Positions 16,635 through 23,935 of a stretch of DNA of 64,000 bases are shown here, piece after piece. The stretch's first letter is position 1, and each line of letters starts with the position of its first letter. The stretch comes from JANNWF01 sp038205755. Lineage in GTDB: Bacteria > Pseudomonadota > Gammaproteobacteria > Xanthomonadales > Xanthomonadaceae. Made by a program: the position numbers and the translations under genes. Below the pieces are notes generated by a model that was not told the origin of the DNA, did not search any database, and saw only the letters and a program-made list of their open reading frames with translations. The stretch lies in NCBI GenBank assembly GCA_038205755.1, contig JBBRBN010000007.1, positions 1 to 64,000 of the forward strand, given 5' to 3'.

Positions 16635-17117
16635 TCAGAGCGTGGGCGCGACCACCGGCGCGGCGGGCACCGGAGGGGCGGCCTTCTTGGCAGCCTTCTT
16701 CTTTGGAGCTGCCTTCTTGGGCGCAGCAGCCGCCTTCTTGGGCGCAGCGGCCGCCTTCTTCGGAGCAGCCGCCTTCTTCGGAGCGGCGACCTTCTTGGCA
16801 GGGGCCTTCTTGGCTGCCGGCTTTGCCGCCGCCGACTTCTTGACGGCAGCCTTCTTGGCGACCGGTTTCTTCGCCGCAGCCTTCTTGGCGACCGGCTTCT
16901 TCGCTGCAACCTTTTTCGCGGCGGGCTTCGGAGCAGCAGCCTTCTTGGCTGCTGGCTTCTTGGCGGGGACCTTCTTCACTGCAGCCTTCTTGGCGGCGGG
17001 CTTCTTCGCGACTGCCTTGGTGGCAGCTGCCTTCTTCGGCGCAGCCTTGGGCGCAGCGGCCTTGGCGGCTGGCTTCTTGGCGGCGGGTTTCTTTGCAGCG
17101 GCTTTCTTGGTGGCCAT
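16635..17117 (-). CDS. histone H1-like lysine/alanine repeat protein
   Basis: A 160-residue, extremely basic low-complexity protein made almost entirely of KKPAAKKAA-type repeats, ending in a neutral APPVPAAPVVAPTL tail. It resembles bacterial histone H1-like proteins (AlgP or Hc-type), which bind DNA non-specifically through lysine-rich disordered tails and affect compaction or transcription. There is no folded domain to assign. Repeat number is likely to vary between strains because the DNA is itself repetitive. The AGGGAG motif before ATG 17117 sets the start; the longer frame upstream is not protein-like. A 280-base leader with several palindromes precedes it, and a terminator follows. 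Confidence 0.85.
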   Translation of the reverse strand: MATKKAAAKKPAAKKPAAKAAAPKAAPKKAAATKAVAKKPAAKKAAVKKVPAKKPAAKKAAAPKPAAKKVAAKKPVAKKAAAKKPVAKKAAVKKSAAAKPAAKKAPAKKVAAPKKAAAPKKAAAAPKKAAAAPKKAAPKKKAAKKAAPPVPAAPVVAPTL

Positions 17118-17167
17118 TGTTGGTTGAACTCCCTGGTTGAGGTGCGGGAACAGCAGGTGCCCAGAAC

Positions 17168-17186
17168 GCGATGTCACAGACATCGC
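17168..17186 (-). promoter_or_regulatory. perfect hairpin in leader of histone-like gene
   Basis: GCGATGTC-ACA-GACATCGC, an 8-bp perfect stem with a three-base loop, 51 bases before the histone-like start codon. If the promoter proposed at 17405-17433 is right, it lies in the 5' leader. Function unknown. Confidence 0.6.
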
Positions 17187-17188
17187 AT

Positions 17189-17228
17189 ACGAAAACGCCC
17201 GTGTCCTGGCAAGGAAACGGGCGTCGTA
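17189..17228 (-). promoter_or_regulatory. second leader hairpin, terminator-like on the minus strand
   Basis: ACGCCCGT and ACGGGCGT pair perfectly around a 14-base loop, and outer CGTA and TACG continue the stem. On the minus strand the stem is followed by TTTTCGT. It could act as an attenuator or intrinsic terminator ahead of the histone-like gene. No gene ends just upstream, so simple termination of another transcript is less likely. Confidence 0.55.
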
Positions 17229-17302
17229 TCGAGCGTCATCAAGCCCGGAATCGCGGGCCGATGACAGTGGGAAATGCGGCCGCGAGAGAGTCAAAACGCC
17301 GA

Positions 17303-17320
17303 ACTCCACCGGGGTGGAGT
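17303..17320. promoter_or_regulatory. perfect 18-bp palindrome upstream of histone-like gene
   Basis: ACTCCACC-GG-GGTGGAGT, with 8-bp arms and a two-base centre, lies 186 bp before the histone-like start. Its compact symmetry would suit a dimeric DNA-binding protein or a tight hairpin. Confidence 0.55.
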
Positions 17321-17404
17321 GCTCCGCGGAAAAACGACCGCGTGGGACGAATTGCCTGACGCTCTGTTTGCTCACCGTATCCCGCGTGCCGATCAGTTCG
17401 GCGA

Positions 17405-17433
17405 ACGCTAATCACGCGTCATCACACTGTCAA
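17405..17433 (-). promoter_or_regulatory. candidate sigma-70 promoter for histone-like gene
   Basis: On the minus strand a perfect -35 TTGACA (17428-17433) is followed after 17 bases by TAGCGT (17405-17410), a weak -10. It would start transcription near 17398 and give a leader of about 280 bases. The rest of 17321-17746 contains no recognised gene. Confidence 0.4.
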
Positions 17434-17746
17434 CAACGGCGCGGCCAATTTGTGCGTGCTGCGTTCATCACGAGCTGCGCGATAACCCGGTTTGGCAATT
17501 GAGCGCACACGCGACACGCGCACTGCAGCAAGGAGTGTCGCGCCGGGTCGACTCTCTGAGAGCCGCATTGGAGCAGGCTTTCGTCAGCACGCACTGCAAC
17601 GTGGAACGGTGCTGCGCGGCTGTGCGCGAGAAGTCTGCGAACGCTGCTGACGCGTAACGGGAGCGCGAAAATCAAATTCGCGGCGCGCACTGCAAACGCT
17701 GCATTTCAACGCGACTGTGGAACAAATGCGCTGGCTTTGAGTGCAT

Positions 17747-17774
17747 CACATGCAGCGGCACTGCACTGCATGTG
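17747..17774 (-). terminator. hairpin downstream of gcvH
   Basis: CACATGCAG (17747-17755) and CTGCATGTG (17766-17774) are exact complements around ten bases, 46 bp beyond the gcvH stop. No T-run follows, so only a 3'-end stabilising or rho-assisted role can be suggested. Confidence 0.4.
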
Positions 17775-17819
17775 TGCGGACGCCGCGCGCGAGCAGGTCG
17801 CCGCGCGCGCTGACGTCAA

Positions 17820-18215
17820 TCAATCGGCGTCGTCTTCGATCAGCGCGGCGTAGTCGTCGGGCGACAGCAGCGACTCCAACTCACCGACATCATCGGGCTC
17901 GATGGCGCAGATCCAGCCCTCACCGAATGCGTCTTCGTTGATCGCTTCCGGGCGATCACTCAAGGCGTCGTTGATGGCAACCACCACGCCCGAGAGCGGC
18001 GCATAGACATCCGATGCCGCCTTCACCGACTCGACCACCGCGACACCGTTGCCGGCCTCGACGCGGTCGCCCACTGCGGGCAGCTCGACGTAAACAAGAT
18101 CACCGAGCTGCACCTGGGCGTGATCGGAGATTCCGATCGTGACTCGGCCACTGTCTTCGATGCGGGCCCACTCGTGGGACTTGAGAAACTTCAGATCACC
18201 GGGGATCTCGTTCAT
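17820..18215 (-). CDS. gcvH: glycine cleavage system H protein
   Basis: A 131-residue lipoyl carrier protein of the glycine cleavage system, shuttling the aminomethyl group between P, T and L proteins in the cytoplasm. The lipoyl-lysine is K65 in VVESVKAASDVYAP, at the expected position, and the N-terminal KFLKSHEWARIE is diagnostic. GGAG nine bases before ATG 18215 fixes the start. It lies 100 bp after gcvT in the same direction, so the two may be co-transcribed. The genes for P and L proteins are not in the window. Confidence 0.95.
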   Translation of the reverse strand: MNEIPGDLKFLKSHEWARIEDSGRVTIGISDHAQVQLGDLVYVELPAVGDRVEAGNGVAVVESVKAASDVYAPLSGVVVAINDALSDRPEAINEDAFGEGWICAIEPDDVGELESLLSPDDYAALIEDDAD

Positions 18216-18315
18216 CGCGAAAACTCCACTTGAATGCGTGCGGCCAGGAATGGGGTCGGATCGGCGCGGATTGTAACCGAGCAGATGTGTTGCAGCAGGT
18301 ACGCCGGCGCCGACG

Positions 18316-19416
18316 TCAGACGCCCGCGCAGGCGGCACCGTCGCGCGCAAACGGCGGCTTCAATGCTCGCACCCGGATGTCCCGACCGCGGATATCGACG
18401 TGCACTTCGCCGGGCTCACCGCTCGGAATGCGCGCCATCGCAATGGCCTTGCCTAGGGTCGGAGAAAATGTCCCCGAGAGGATCTCACCGACGCCGCTTG
18501 CGCAACGTACCGTCTGGCCGTGCCGCAGCACACCCTTGTTGTCCAGCACCAGACCGATCAACTGGCGCGGCACGCCAGCCGCCTGCTGCGCCTGCAGCGC
18601 GGCACGACCGACGAAGTCACGATCAGCGTCAAACGCCACCGTCCAGCCGAGGCCCGCCTCGAACGGCGTCACGCTGTCGTCCATATCCTGGCCGTAGAGC
18701 GGAAGACCGGCCTCCAGTCGCAGCGTGTCGCGAGCACCCAGTCCCGCCGGTCGCACGCCGGCAGCACGCAGCAGCTCCCACAGCGTCACCGCGTGCGCTG
18801 CCGGAACCACGATCTCGTAACCGTCTTCACCGGTGTATCCGGTGCGGGCGACAAACAGCGGCATGCCGTCCGGCCCTTCGATCTCGGCGGCGGCAAACTT
18901 GCCCAGCGCCTCGACGCGCGACTGCGCCTCCGGCCCGAGAAGGCCGCGCACGCACGCGCGCGCATTCGGGCCTTGCACCGCGATCATCGCCAGTTCCGGC
19001 CGCTCGATCACCTGCACACCGAAATTGGCCGCCTGGTTGGAAATCCAGGCCAGGTCTTTCTCGCGGGTGGCGGCGTTGACCACCAGCCGGAACCAGCCAT
19101 CGCCCAGAAAGTAGACGATCAGGTCATCGACCACGCCGCCTGCCTCGTTGAGCATGCAGGTGTAGAGCGCCTTGCCGGGCTTCTTCAGCTTGTCCACGCT
19201 GTTGGCCACCAGCACCCGCAGAAAGCCACGCGTGGCGTCTCCGTGCAGGTCGACCACCGTCATGTGCGACACATCGAACATGCCCGCATCGCGGCGCACG
19301 GCATGATGCTCCTCGATCTGGGAGCCGTAGTGGATCGGCATGTCCCAGCCGCCAAAGTCGACCATGCGCGCGCCAAGCGCACGGTGGGTGGCATTGAGAA
19401 CAGTGGTCAGGCTCAT
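18316..19416 (-). CDS. gcvT: glycine cleavage system aminomethyltransferase (T protein)
   Basis: A 366-residue folate-dependent aminomethyltransferase that takes the aminomethyl group from lipoylated GcvH. It releases ammonia and forms 5,10-methylene-tetrahydrofolate. Family segments seen are MVDFGGWDMPIHYG, DVSHMTVVDLHG, ARTGYTGEDGYEI and GLGARDTLRLEAGLPLYG. Length is typical of GcvT (about 365). ATG at 19416 starts MSLTTVLNATHRALGA, the normal N-terminus; a longer open frame upstream is not needed. It is the first gene of the gcvT-gcvH unit, with 59 bp separating it from the stop of the ABC permease gene. Confidence 0.95.
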   Translation of the reverse strand: MSLTTVLNATHRALGARMVDFGGWDMPIHYGSQIEEHHAVRRDAGMFDVSHMTVVDLHGDATRGFLRVLVANSVDKLKKPGKALYTCMLNEAGGVVDDLIVYFLGDGWFRLVVNAATREKDLAWISNQAANFGVQVIERPELAMIAVQGPNARACVRGLLGPEAQSRVEALGKFAAAEIEGPDGMPLFVARTGYTGEDGYEIVVPAAHAVTLWELLRAAGVRPAGLGARDTLRLEAGLPLYGQDMDDSVTPFEAGLGWTVAFDADRDFVGRAALQAQQAAGVPRQLIGLVLDNKGVLRHGQTVRCASGVGEILSGTFSPTLGKAIAMARIPSGEPGEVHVDIRGRDIRVRALKPPFARDGAACAGV

Positions 19417-19475
19417 GGCGACTCGACGGGCAGCAGGATGGGCCGGCATTATCGCCTACGCCCAAAGGGTTGGCC

Positions 19476-21071
19476 TCAGCGCTGCGTGCGCATCAACCAC
19501 CAGACCGGCAGCAAACCGACCGCGACCAGCAGCAGTCCCGGCGCGGCGGCGCTCGGCCACAGCCCCTCGGCGGTGTGCGAATAGATGCGCACCGCCAGCG
19601 TGTCCCAGCCGAACGGACGGAGCATCAGCGTGGCCGGCATTTCCTTCATGGTCTCGACCAGCACCAGCAGCAGCGCTCCCAGCAAACTCGGCCGCAGCTG
19701 CGGCCAGACGACCTGCCGCCAGCGCTGCCAGCGGTTGGCTCCGAGCAGCTGGGCGGACTCCAGCAGACCTGGCCGAAGCTGGCAGAGGCCCGCTTCGAGC
19801 GCGCCATGGCCAACCCGCAGGAAGCGCACGGTCAGTGCCAGCACCACGCCAACCAGACTGCCGACCAACATCAGCGGAAGCCCCAGCTGCTCGCCGCTCC
19901 AGCGCTCAGTGGCGATCATCAGCCCCATCACCGCTACCGCCAACACCGTTCCCGGAACGGCATAGCCGAGCATCGCGACGAACTCTGCGGAGCGGCGCCA
20001 GCGGTCTGCGGGCTGCAGATAGGTCAGCCTCGCCAGCGTGGCCGCCACTGCCAGCACCGACGCTGCGACAAGGGCGCCGAGCAGCAGCGTGTTGATGGAC
20101 GCATCGAGCAGGGCGCGCCACTCGCCAGCGGACACCTGCAGCCAGGCCAGCAGCTGCCCGACCGGCAGGCCAAACCCAGCCAGCAGCACCCCGGAAGCGG
20201 CGGCGCTTGCCAGCCATCCGCGCCAACCGTGAAGCCGCAGGCGGGGCCGCGGTCGCGGGCTCGCTTCACGCGTTTGTGCCCGCCCTCGCAGCAGCCGTTC
20301 CACCACCAGCACCGCCGTCACCGCGAGCAGCAGCAGGCTGGCCAGCTGGGCGGCGCCGGCGAGGGAGAACAGGCCGAACCAGGTCTTGTAGATCGCCGTG
20401 GTGAACGTATCCACGCCGAGAATCGACACGGCACCGAAATCGGCCAGCGTCTCCAGCAGCGCCAGCGAAAGTCCGGCAATCCAGGCCGGACGAATGAGCG
20501 GCAGAGCGACCCGGAAAAAGGCCGCCAGGGGTCCGTGTCCGAGGCAGCGAGCCGCATCGAATCCAGCCGCGCCCTGGCGCAGGAAGGCGCTCCGCGCCAG
20601 CACATAGACATAGGGGTACAGGACGACGGACAGCAGCAGGGTTGCGCCGAGCAGGCCGCGCCCGTCGAACAGGGCGGCGCGCGAGCCGCTGAGCGCACGC
20701 CAGCCCGACTGCAGCGGCGCCGCGTAGTCGAGCAGGCCGATCCATGCAAAGGCAACGACGTAGGTCGGCATCGCCAGCGGCAGGACCAGCGCCCAATCGA
20801 GCCAGCGTCGTCCGGGAAAGTCGCAGTGCGCGCACAGCCAAGCGAGGCCGATGCCAAGCAGGCTGACACCGAACCCAACGCCCGCCAGCAGCAGCAGCGT
20901 GTTGAGCGTGACATCGAGCAGCACATAGGCTCGCAGATGCGCCCAGATGTCGGGCTGCGGCTGACCCCAGGCCGACAGCAGCGCAACGAGCACCAGAGCC
21001 AACGGCAACGCCAGCATCCAGGCCAGCACAGAGCCCGGCCAGATCCGCTGAAACAGCGCGCGAGACGCCAT
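19476..21071 (-). CDS. fbpB: iron(III)-type ABC transporter permease, fused double domain
   Basis: A 531-residue inner-membrane permease with two homologous six-helix halves, as in FbpB/SfuB/HitB. Each half carries an EAA-type loop that contacts the ATPase: GHGPLAAFFRVALPLIRP in the first and GANRWQRWRQVVWPQLRP in the second. It moves ferric ion, delivered by the periplasmic protein encoded just upstream, into the cytoplasm. It lies 42 bp after the binding-protein gene, so both probably share the promoter at 22152-22180. The partner ATPase (FbpC) is not adjacent and must be elsewhere. Confidence 0.9.
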   Translation of the reverse strand: MASRALFQRIWPGSVLAWMLALPLALVLVALLSAWGQPQPDIWAHLRAYVLLDVTLNTLLLLAGVGFGVSLLGIGLAWLCAHCDFPGRRWLDWALVLPLAMPTYVVAFAWIGLLDYAAPLQSGWRALSGSRAALFDGRGLLGATLLLSVVLYPYVYVLARSAFLRQGAAGFDAARCLGHGPLAAFFRVALPLIRPAWIAGLSLALLETLADFGAVSILGVDTFTTAIYKTWFGLFSLAGAAQLASLLLLAVTAVLVVERLLRGRAQTREASPRPRPRLRLHGWRGWLASAAASGVLLAGFGLPVGQLLAWLQVSAGEWRALLDASINTLLLGALVAASVLAVAATLARLTYLQPADRWRRSAEFVAMLGYAVPGTVLAVAVMGLMIATERWSGEQLGLPLMLVGSLVGVVLALTVRFLRVGHGALEAGLCQLRPGLLESAQLLGANRWQRWRQVVWPQLRPSLLGALLLVLVETMKEMPATLMLRPFGWDTLAVRIYSHTAEGLWPSAAAPGLLLVAVGLLPVWWLMRTQR

Positions 21072-21113
21072 CAGATTCGCGCTGCGGCGCTCACCTGCGC
21101 AATTTTTCTGGCG

Positions 21114-22133
21114 CTATTTCCACCCGGCGCGATCCATCAGGCGGACCGCGGCCGACTGCAGGCGACCGGCGTCTTCCACGTGTATCGGCTCCATCTCGAA
21201 TGAGCCCCACGCAGCGACCACGGGGTCCGCCGGCACATCGGCCCGAACCGGGAACTCAAGATTGAGCGCGGCAAACTCGGCTTGGATGGGTTTCGATGCG
21301 AGCCACTCAAGCAGCGCCTGCGCGGCCGCTGGCTGCTTCGAGGCGGCGACCACGCCGGCACCGGAGATATTGACGTGCACGCCCGCGCTGGCCTGGTCCG
21401 GCCAGAATACGGTCACCGGAAACGTCGGCGTGTCCTTCAGCAGACGCCCCAGGTAGTAGGTGTTGATGATGCCCACATCGCAGCGACCGGCAGCAATTGC
21501 CTGGGCCAGCAGAGTGTCGTCGGCAAACGGCGGCGCGGCGAGATTGTCGACCCAGCCCCGGACGATGCGCTCGGCCTGCGCCTCGCCTTCCCGGGCGATC
21601 ATCATTGCGATCAACGACTGGTTGTAGATCTTTTTCGATGTCCGCAGACACAGGCGACCGCGCCACTCGGGCGCAGCCAGGGCGGCGTAGGAGGTCAGGC
21701 TGGAAGGCGTGACCCGCTCGGTCGAGTAGACGATGGTCCGGGCGCGCTGCGACAGCCCGAACCAGCGGCCACGTTTATCGCGCAGGTTGGCCGGCACTGC
21801 AGCCTCGAGATCGGCGGACTGGATTGGCGCCAGCAGGCCGCGTTCGGCCGCCTGCCACAGGTTGCCGGCGTCAACTGCCATGAAGACGTCGGCCGGCGTG
21901 GCCGTGCCCTCGGCGGCGATACGCTCGATCAACACTGGCGCCACGTCAGTCAGCCAGCGCACTTCGATACCGGTTTCCCGCGTGTAGCGCTCGAAGATTG
22001 GCTGGATCAGCGGCTCGCGGCGTTCGGAGTAAACCACCAGTGTGGTGGCCGCCTGGGACTCGGCGACGACAAACAGCGCCGCGGCAAGCATGAATCCCGG
22101 AATCATGCGACGGAAACTGTGCATTGATGCCAT
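21114..22133 (-). CDS. fbpA: iron(III)-type ABC transporter periplasmic binding protein
   Basis: A 339-residue exported protein of the extracellular solute-binding family 1. A signal peptide (ending VVAESQAA) is followed by TTLVVYSERREPLIQPIFERY, as in FbpA/FutA-type ferric-binding proteins. The double-tyrosine pattern NTYYLGRLL near residue 225 matches the iron-ligand tyrosines of that group. The start is ATG at 22133 or the ATG at 22124, three codons on. A good promoter with an overlapping Fur-like box lies directly upstream, supporting iron-repressed expression together with the permease. Confidence 0.88.
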   Translation of the reverse strand: MASMHSFRRMIPGFMLAAALFVVAESQAATTLVVYSERREPLIQPIFERYTRETGIEVRWLTDVAPVLIERIAAEGTATPADVFMAVDAGNLWQAAERGLLAPIQSADLEAAVPANLRDKRGRWFGLSQRARTIVYSTERVTPSSLTSYAALAAPEWRGRLCLRTSKKIYNQSLIAMMIAREGEAQAERIVRGWVDNLAAPPFADDTLLAQAIAAGRCDVGIINTYYLGRLLKDTPTFPVTVFWPDQASAGVHVNISGAGVVAASKQPAAAQALLEWLASKPIQAEFAALNLEFPVRADVPADPVVAAWGSFEMEPIHVEDAGRLQSAAVRLMDRAGWK

Positions 22134-22147
22134 CCAATCGACAAAGA

Positions 22148-22166
22148 TTGGATGATATTCATTCGC
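22148..22166 (-). promoter_or_regulatory. Fur-box-like operator before the iron transporter
   Basis: On the minus strand the 19 bases GCGAATGAATATCATCCAA match 12 of 19 positions of the classical Fur consensus, with the AATGA-TATCAT core intact. They overlap the -10 element of the promoter, the expected place for Fur repression. Confidence 0.55.
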
Positions 22167-22180
22167 ATTTATTTCAGCAA
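22152..22180 (-). promoter_or_regulatory. sigma-70 promoter of fbpA-fbpB
   Basis: TTGCTG (22175-22180), 17 bases, TATCAT (22152-22157; five of six consensus bases). The start of transcription would be near 22145, 12 bases before the start codon at 22133. Confidence 0.6.
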
Positions 22181-22210
22181 GCGGGAGCAGCCCAGCGTCG
22201 CGCTATCCGT

Positions 22211-22654
22211 TCAGTCGCAGGGCGCCACCCGCAGATCCATCCCCTCGACCGCCTCCACCCGCACGCGCCGTCCGATGGGCAGGTCGACAGCCGAGACTGC
22301 CGACCACAGGGCATCGCCAATCTTCAGCTTTCCGCGGCCGTTGACGACGGCTTCGTGCAGCGGCAGCACCCGCCCGATCAGCTGCTGGGCAGGCCGGTTG
22401 AGCAGCGGCTGATCGGTCGCGGTGACCGGGTGCCGGCGGCGCCAAAGCCAGCCGGCGGCCACCGAAATCAGCCCGAACACGCCGAACACAATCCATTGAC
22501 CGGCCGGCGACAGCGGCAGCATCCAGACGGTCAACCCGGTTGCCGCCGCCGCGAAGCCGAGCCAGAGCATAAAGGTGCCCGGCAGCAGCGCCTCGGCTGC
22601 CAACAGCGCCAGCGACAGCCCAAACCAGAACGTCGCCGTGTACATAATCTGCAT
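22211..22654 (-). CDS. NfeD-like membrane protein
   Basis: A 147-residue short-form NfeD protein. Two or three hydrophobic segments occupy residues 8-70, and a C-terminal OB-fold-like beta domain includes LIGRVLPLHEAVVNGRGKLKIGDALW. NfeD proteins partner SPFH/stomatin proteins in membrane microdomains. Here the SPFH gene lies 155 bp upstream in the same direction, giving the classical pair. A 14-bp minisatellite occupies much of the gap. The protein lacks the N-terminal ClpP-like protease domain of long NfeDs. Confidence 0.88.
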   Translation of the reverse strand: MQIMYTATFWFGLSLALLAAEALLPGTFMLWLGFAAAATGLTVWMLPLSPAGQWIVFGVFGLISVAAGWLWRRRHPVTATDQPLLNRPAQQLIGRVLPLHEAVVNGRGKLKIGDALWSAVSAVDLPIGRRVRVEAVEGMDLRVAPCD

Positions 22655-22736
22655 GACCTTGCTCCTGTCTGCTAACGCTGAAACGGCTCTCTCGTCAGCG
22701 CACGCGGCGCGCGCCGACCGCGTTCACTGGCCCGTT

Positions 22737-22806
22737 GGAATGGGCTGATTGGAATGGGCTGATTGGAATGGGCTGATCGGATTGGGCTGATTGGATTGAG
22801 CTGATC
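22737..22806 (+). repeat. 14-bp minisatellite, five units
   Basis: Five abutting 14-base units start at 22737, 22751, 22765, 22779 and 22793. The first two are identical (GGAATGGGCTGATT) and the later three differ at one to three bases. The array ends three bases before the stop codon of the SPFH gene, in the spacer before nfeD. A 14-bp period would shift frame if translated, so it is non-coding. Confidence 0.9.
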
Positions 22807-22809
22807 GGA

Positions 22810-23751
22810 TCAGCGCGGAAGCGCCGGCGGCTCCACTCGCCTGGATGCTTGGCCCTCGGCGGCGCCCTTGGCCAACTCGAGGATGCCGGCCAGTGAGCCC
22901 AGCACACCCATCGACTCCATTGGCAGCAGCAGCGTCTTCTGGTTGGGCGAATGCGCGAACTCGCGCAGCGCCTCGACATACTTCTGCGCCACAAAGTAAT
23001 TGATCGCCTGCACGTCACCCTTGGCGATCGCCTGCGAGACCATCATCGTCGCCTTGGCTTCCGCCTCGGCCAGCCGCTCACGCGCCTCGGCATCGCGGAA
23101 TGCCGCCTCCCGCCGCCCCTCCGCTTCCAGCACGGCGGCCTGCTTCTCGCCTTCAGCCTTGAGGATGGCAGCCTGACGGTGGCCCTCCGCATCGAGGATG
23201 TTAGCGCGCTTCTCGCGCTCGGCCTTCATCTGCCGAGCCATCGAGTCGATCAGATCGCGCGGCGGCTGGATGTCCTTGATCTCGATCCGGTTCGCCTTGA
23301 TGCCCCAGGGATGGGTGGCTTCGTCAACCACGATCAGCAGCCGGGCATTGATTTCATCACGCTTGGACAGCGACTCGTCGAGGTCCATTGAGCCCAGCAC
23401 GGTGCGGGTGTTGGTCATCACCAGGTTGAGGACCGCGACCTCCAGCTGCGCAACCTCGTAAGCCGCCTTGGCCGCGTCCAGCACCTGGTAGAACACCACC
23501 GCGTCCACCTTCACCACCGCGTTGTCCTTGGTGATGATCTCCTGCGACGGCACGTCCAGCACCTGCTCCATCATGTTCATCCGACGGCCAATGTTGTCGA
23601 CCCAGGGAATGATGAATCCCAACCCCGGTCGCAGCGAGTGAGTGAAGCGGCCAAAGCGCTCTACCGTGTACTCATAGCCCTGCGGCACCGAGCGCACACC
23701 CTTGAGAATGGTTACGACCACGAAGGCCAGCAGGATCAATCCGAACCACAT
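22810..23751 (-). CDS. SPFH/stomatin-like membrane scaffold protein (QmcA/HflK-type)
   Basis: A 313-residue SPFH (band 7) protein. A single N-terminal membrane helix (WFGLILLAFVVVTIL) is followed by the band 7 domain (VPQGYEYTVERFGRF ... GLGFIIPWVD). A long coiled coil follows, rich in AEGEKQAA and AEGRREAA repeats (residues 180-250). Members oligomerise in membrane microdomains and can modulate FtsH or other proteases. GGGGAG seven bases before ATG 23751 sets the start. It is paired with nfeD downstream, the usual SPFH-NfeD arrangement. E. coli QmcA is the nearest named relative by architecture. Confidence 0.9.
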   Translation of the reverse strand: MWFGLILLAFVVVTILKGVRSVPQGYEYTVERFGRFTHSLRPGLGFIIPWVDNIGRRMNMMEQVLDVPSQEIITKDNAVVKVDAVVFYQVLDAAKAAYEVAQLEVAVLNLVMTNTRTVLGSMDLDESLSKRDEINARLLIVVDEATHPWGIKANRIEIKDIQPPRDLIDSMARQMKAEREKRANILDAEGHRQAAILKAEGEKQAAVLEAEGRREAAFRDAEARERLAEAEAKATMMVSQAIAKGDVQAINYFVAQKYVEALREFAHSPNQKTLLLPMESMGVLGSLAGILELAKGAAEGQASRRVEPPALPR

Positions 23752-23935
23752 GTTGCATCTCCCCGTGTCAGGCGGCGCGCCCGACCTGTCGACATGGTAG
23801 CTGAGCATCAGCCCCGACCGCGCCGTGCAGGACGCGACCGCAGCACCGCTGTGACCTGCCGAAAAGTGTGAAGTGTCAGTTAAGTTTGCGTTGCGCTAAA
23901 CTGCCGCCGGCCCTTCCAACCCCAGGAACGCGGAA

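Noticed and set aside
16534..17127. Plus-strand Phe/Ala/Gly-rich frame opposite the histone-like gene
   Set aside because: It is the mechanical complement of the Lys/Ala repeats; promoter, ribosome site and terminator all fit the minus-strand gene.
19470..21203. 577-codon plus-strand Gln/Arg-rich frame opposite the ABC permease
   Set aside because: Shadow of a conserved membrane protein gene; no motif or start signal.
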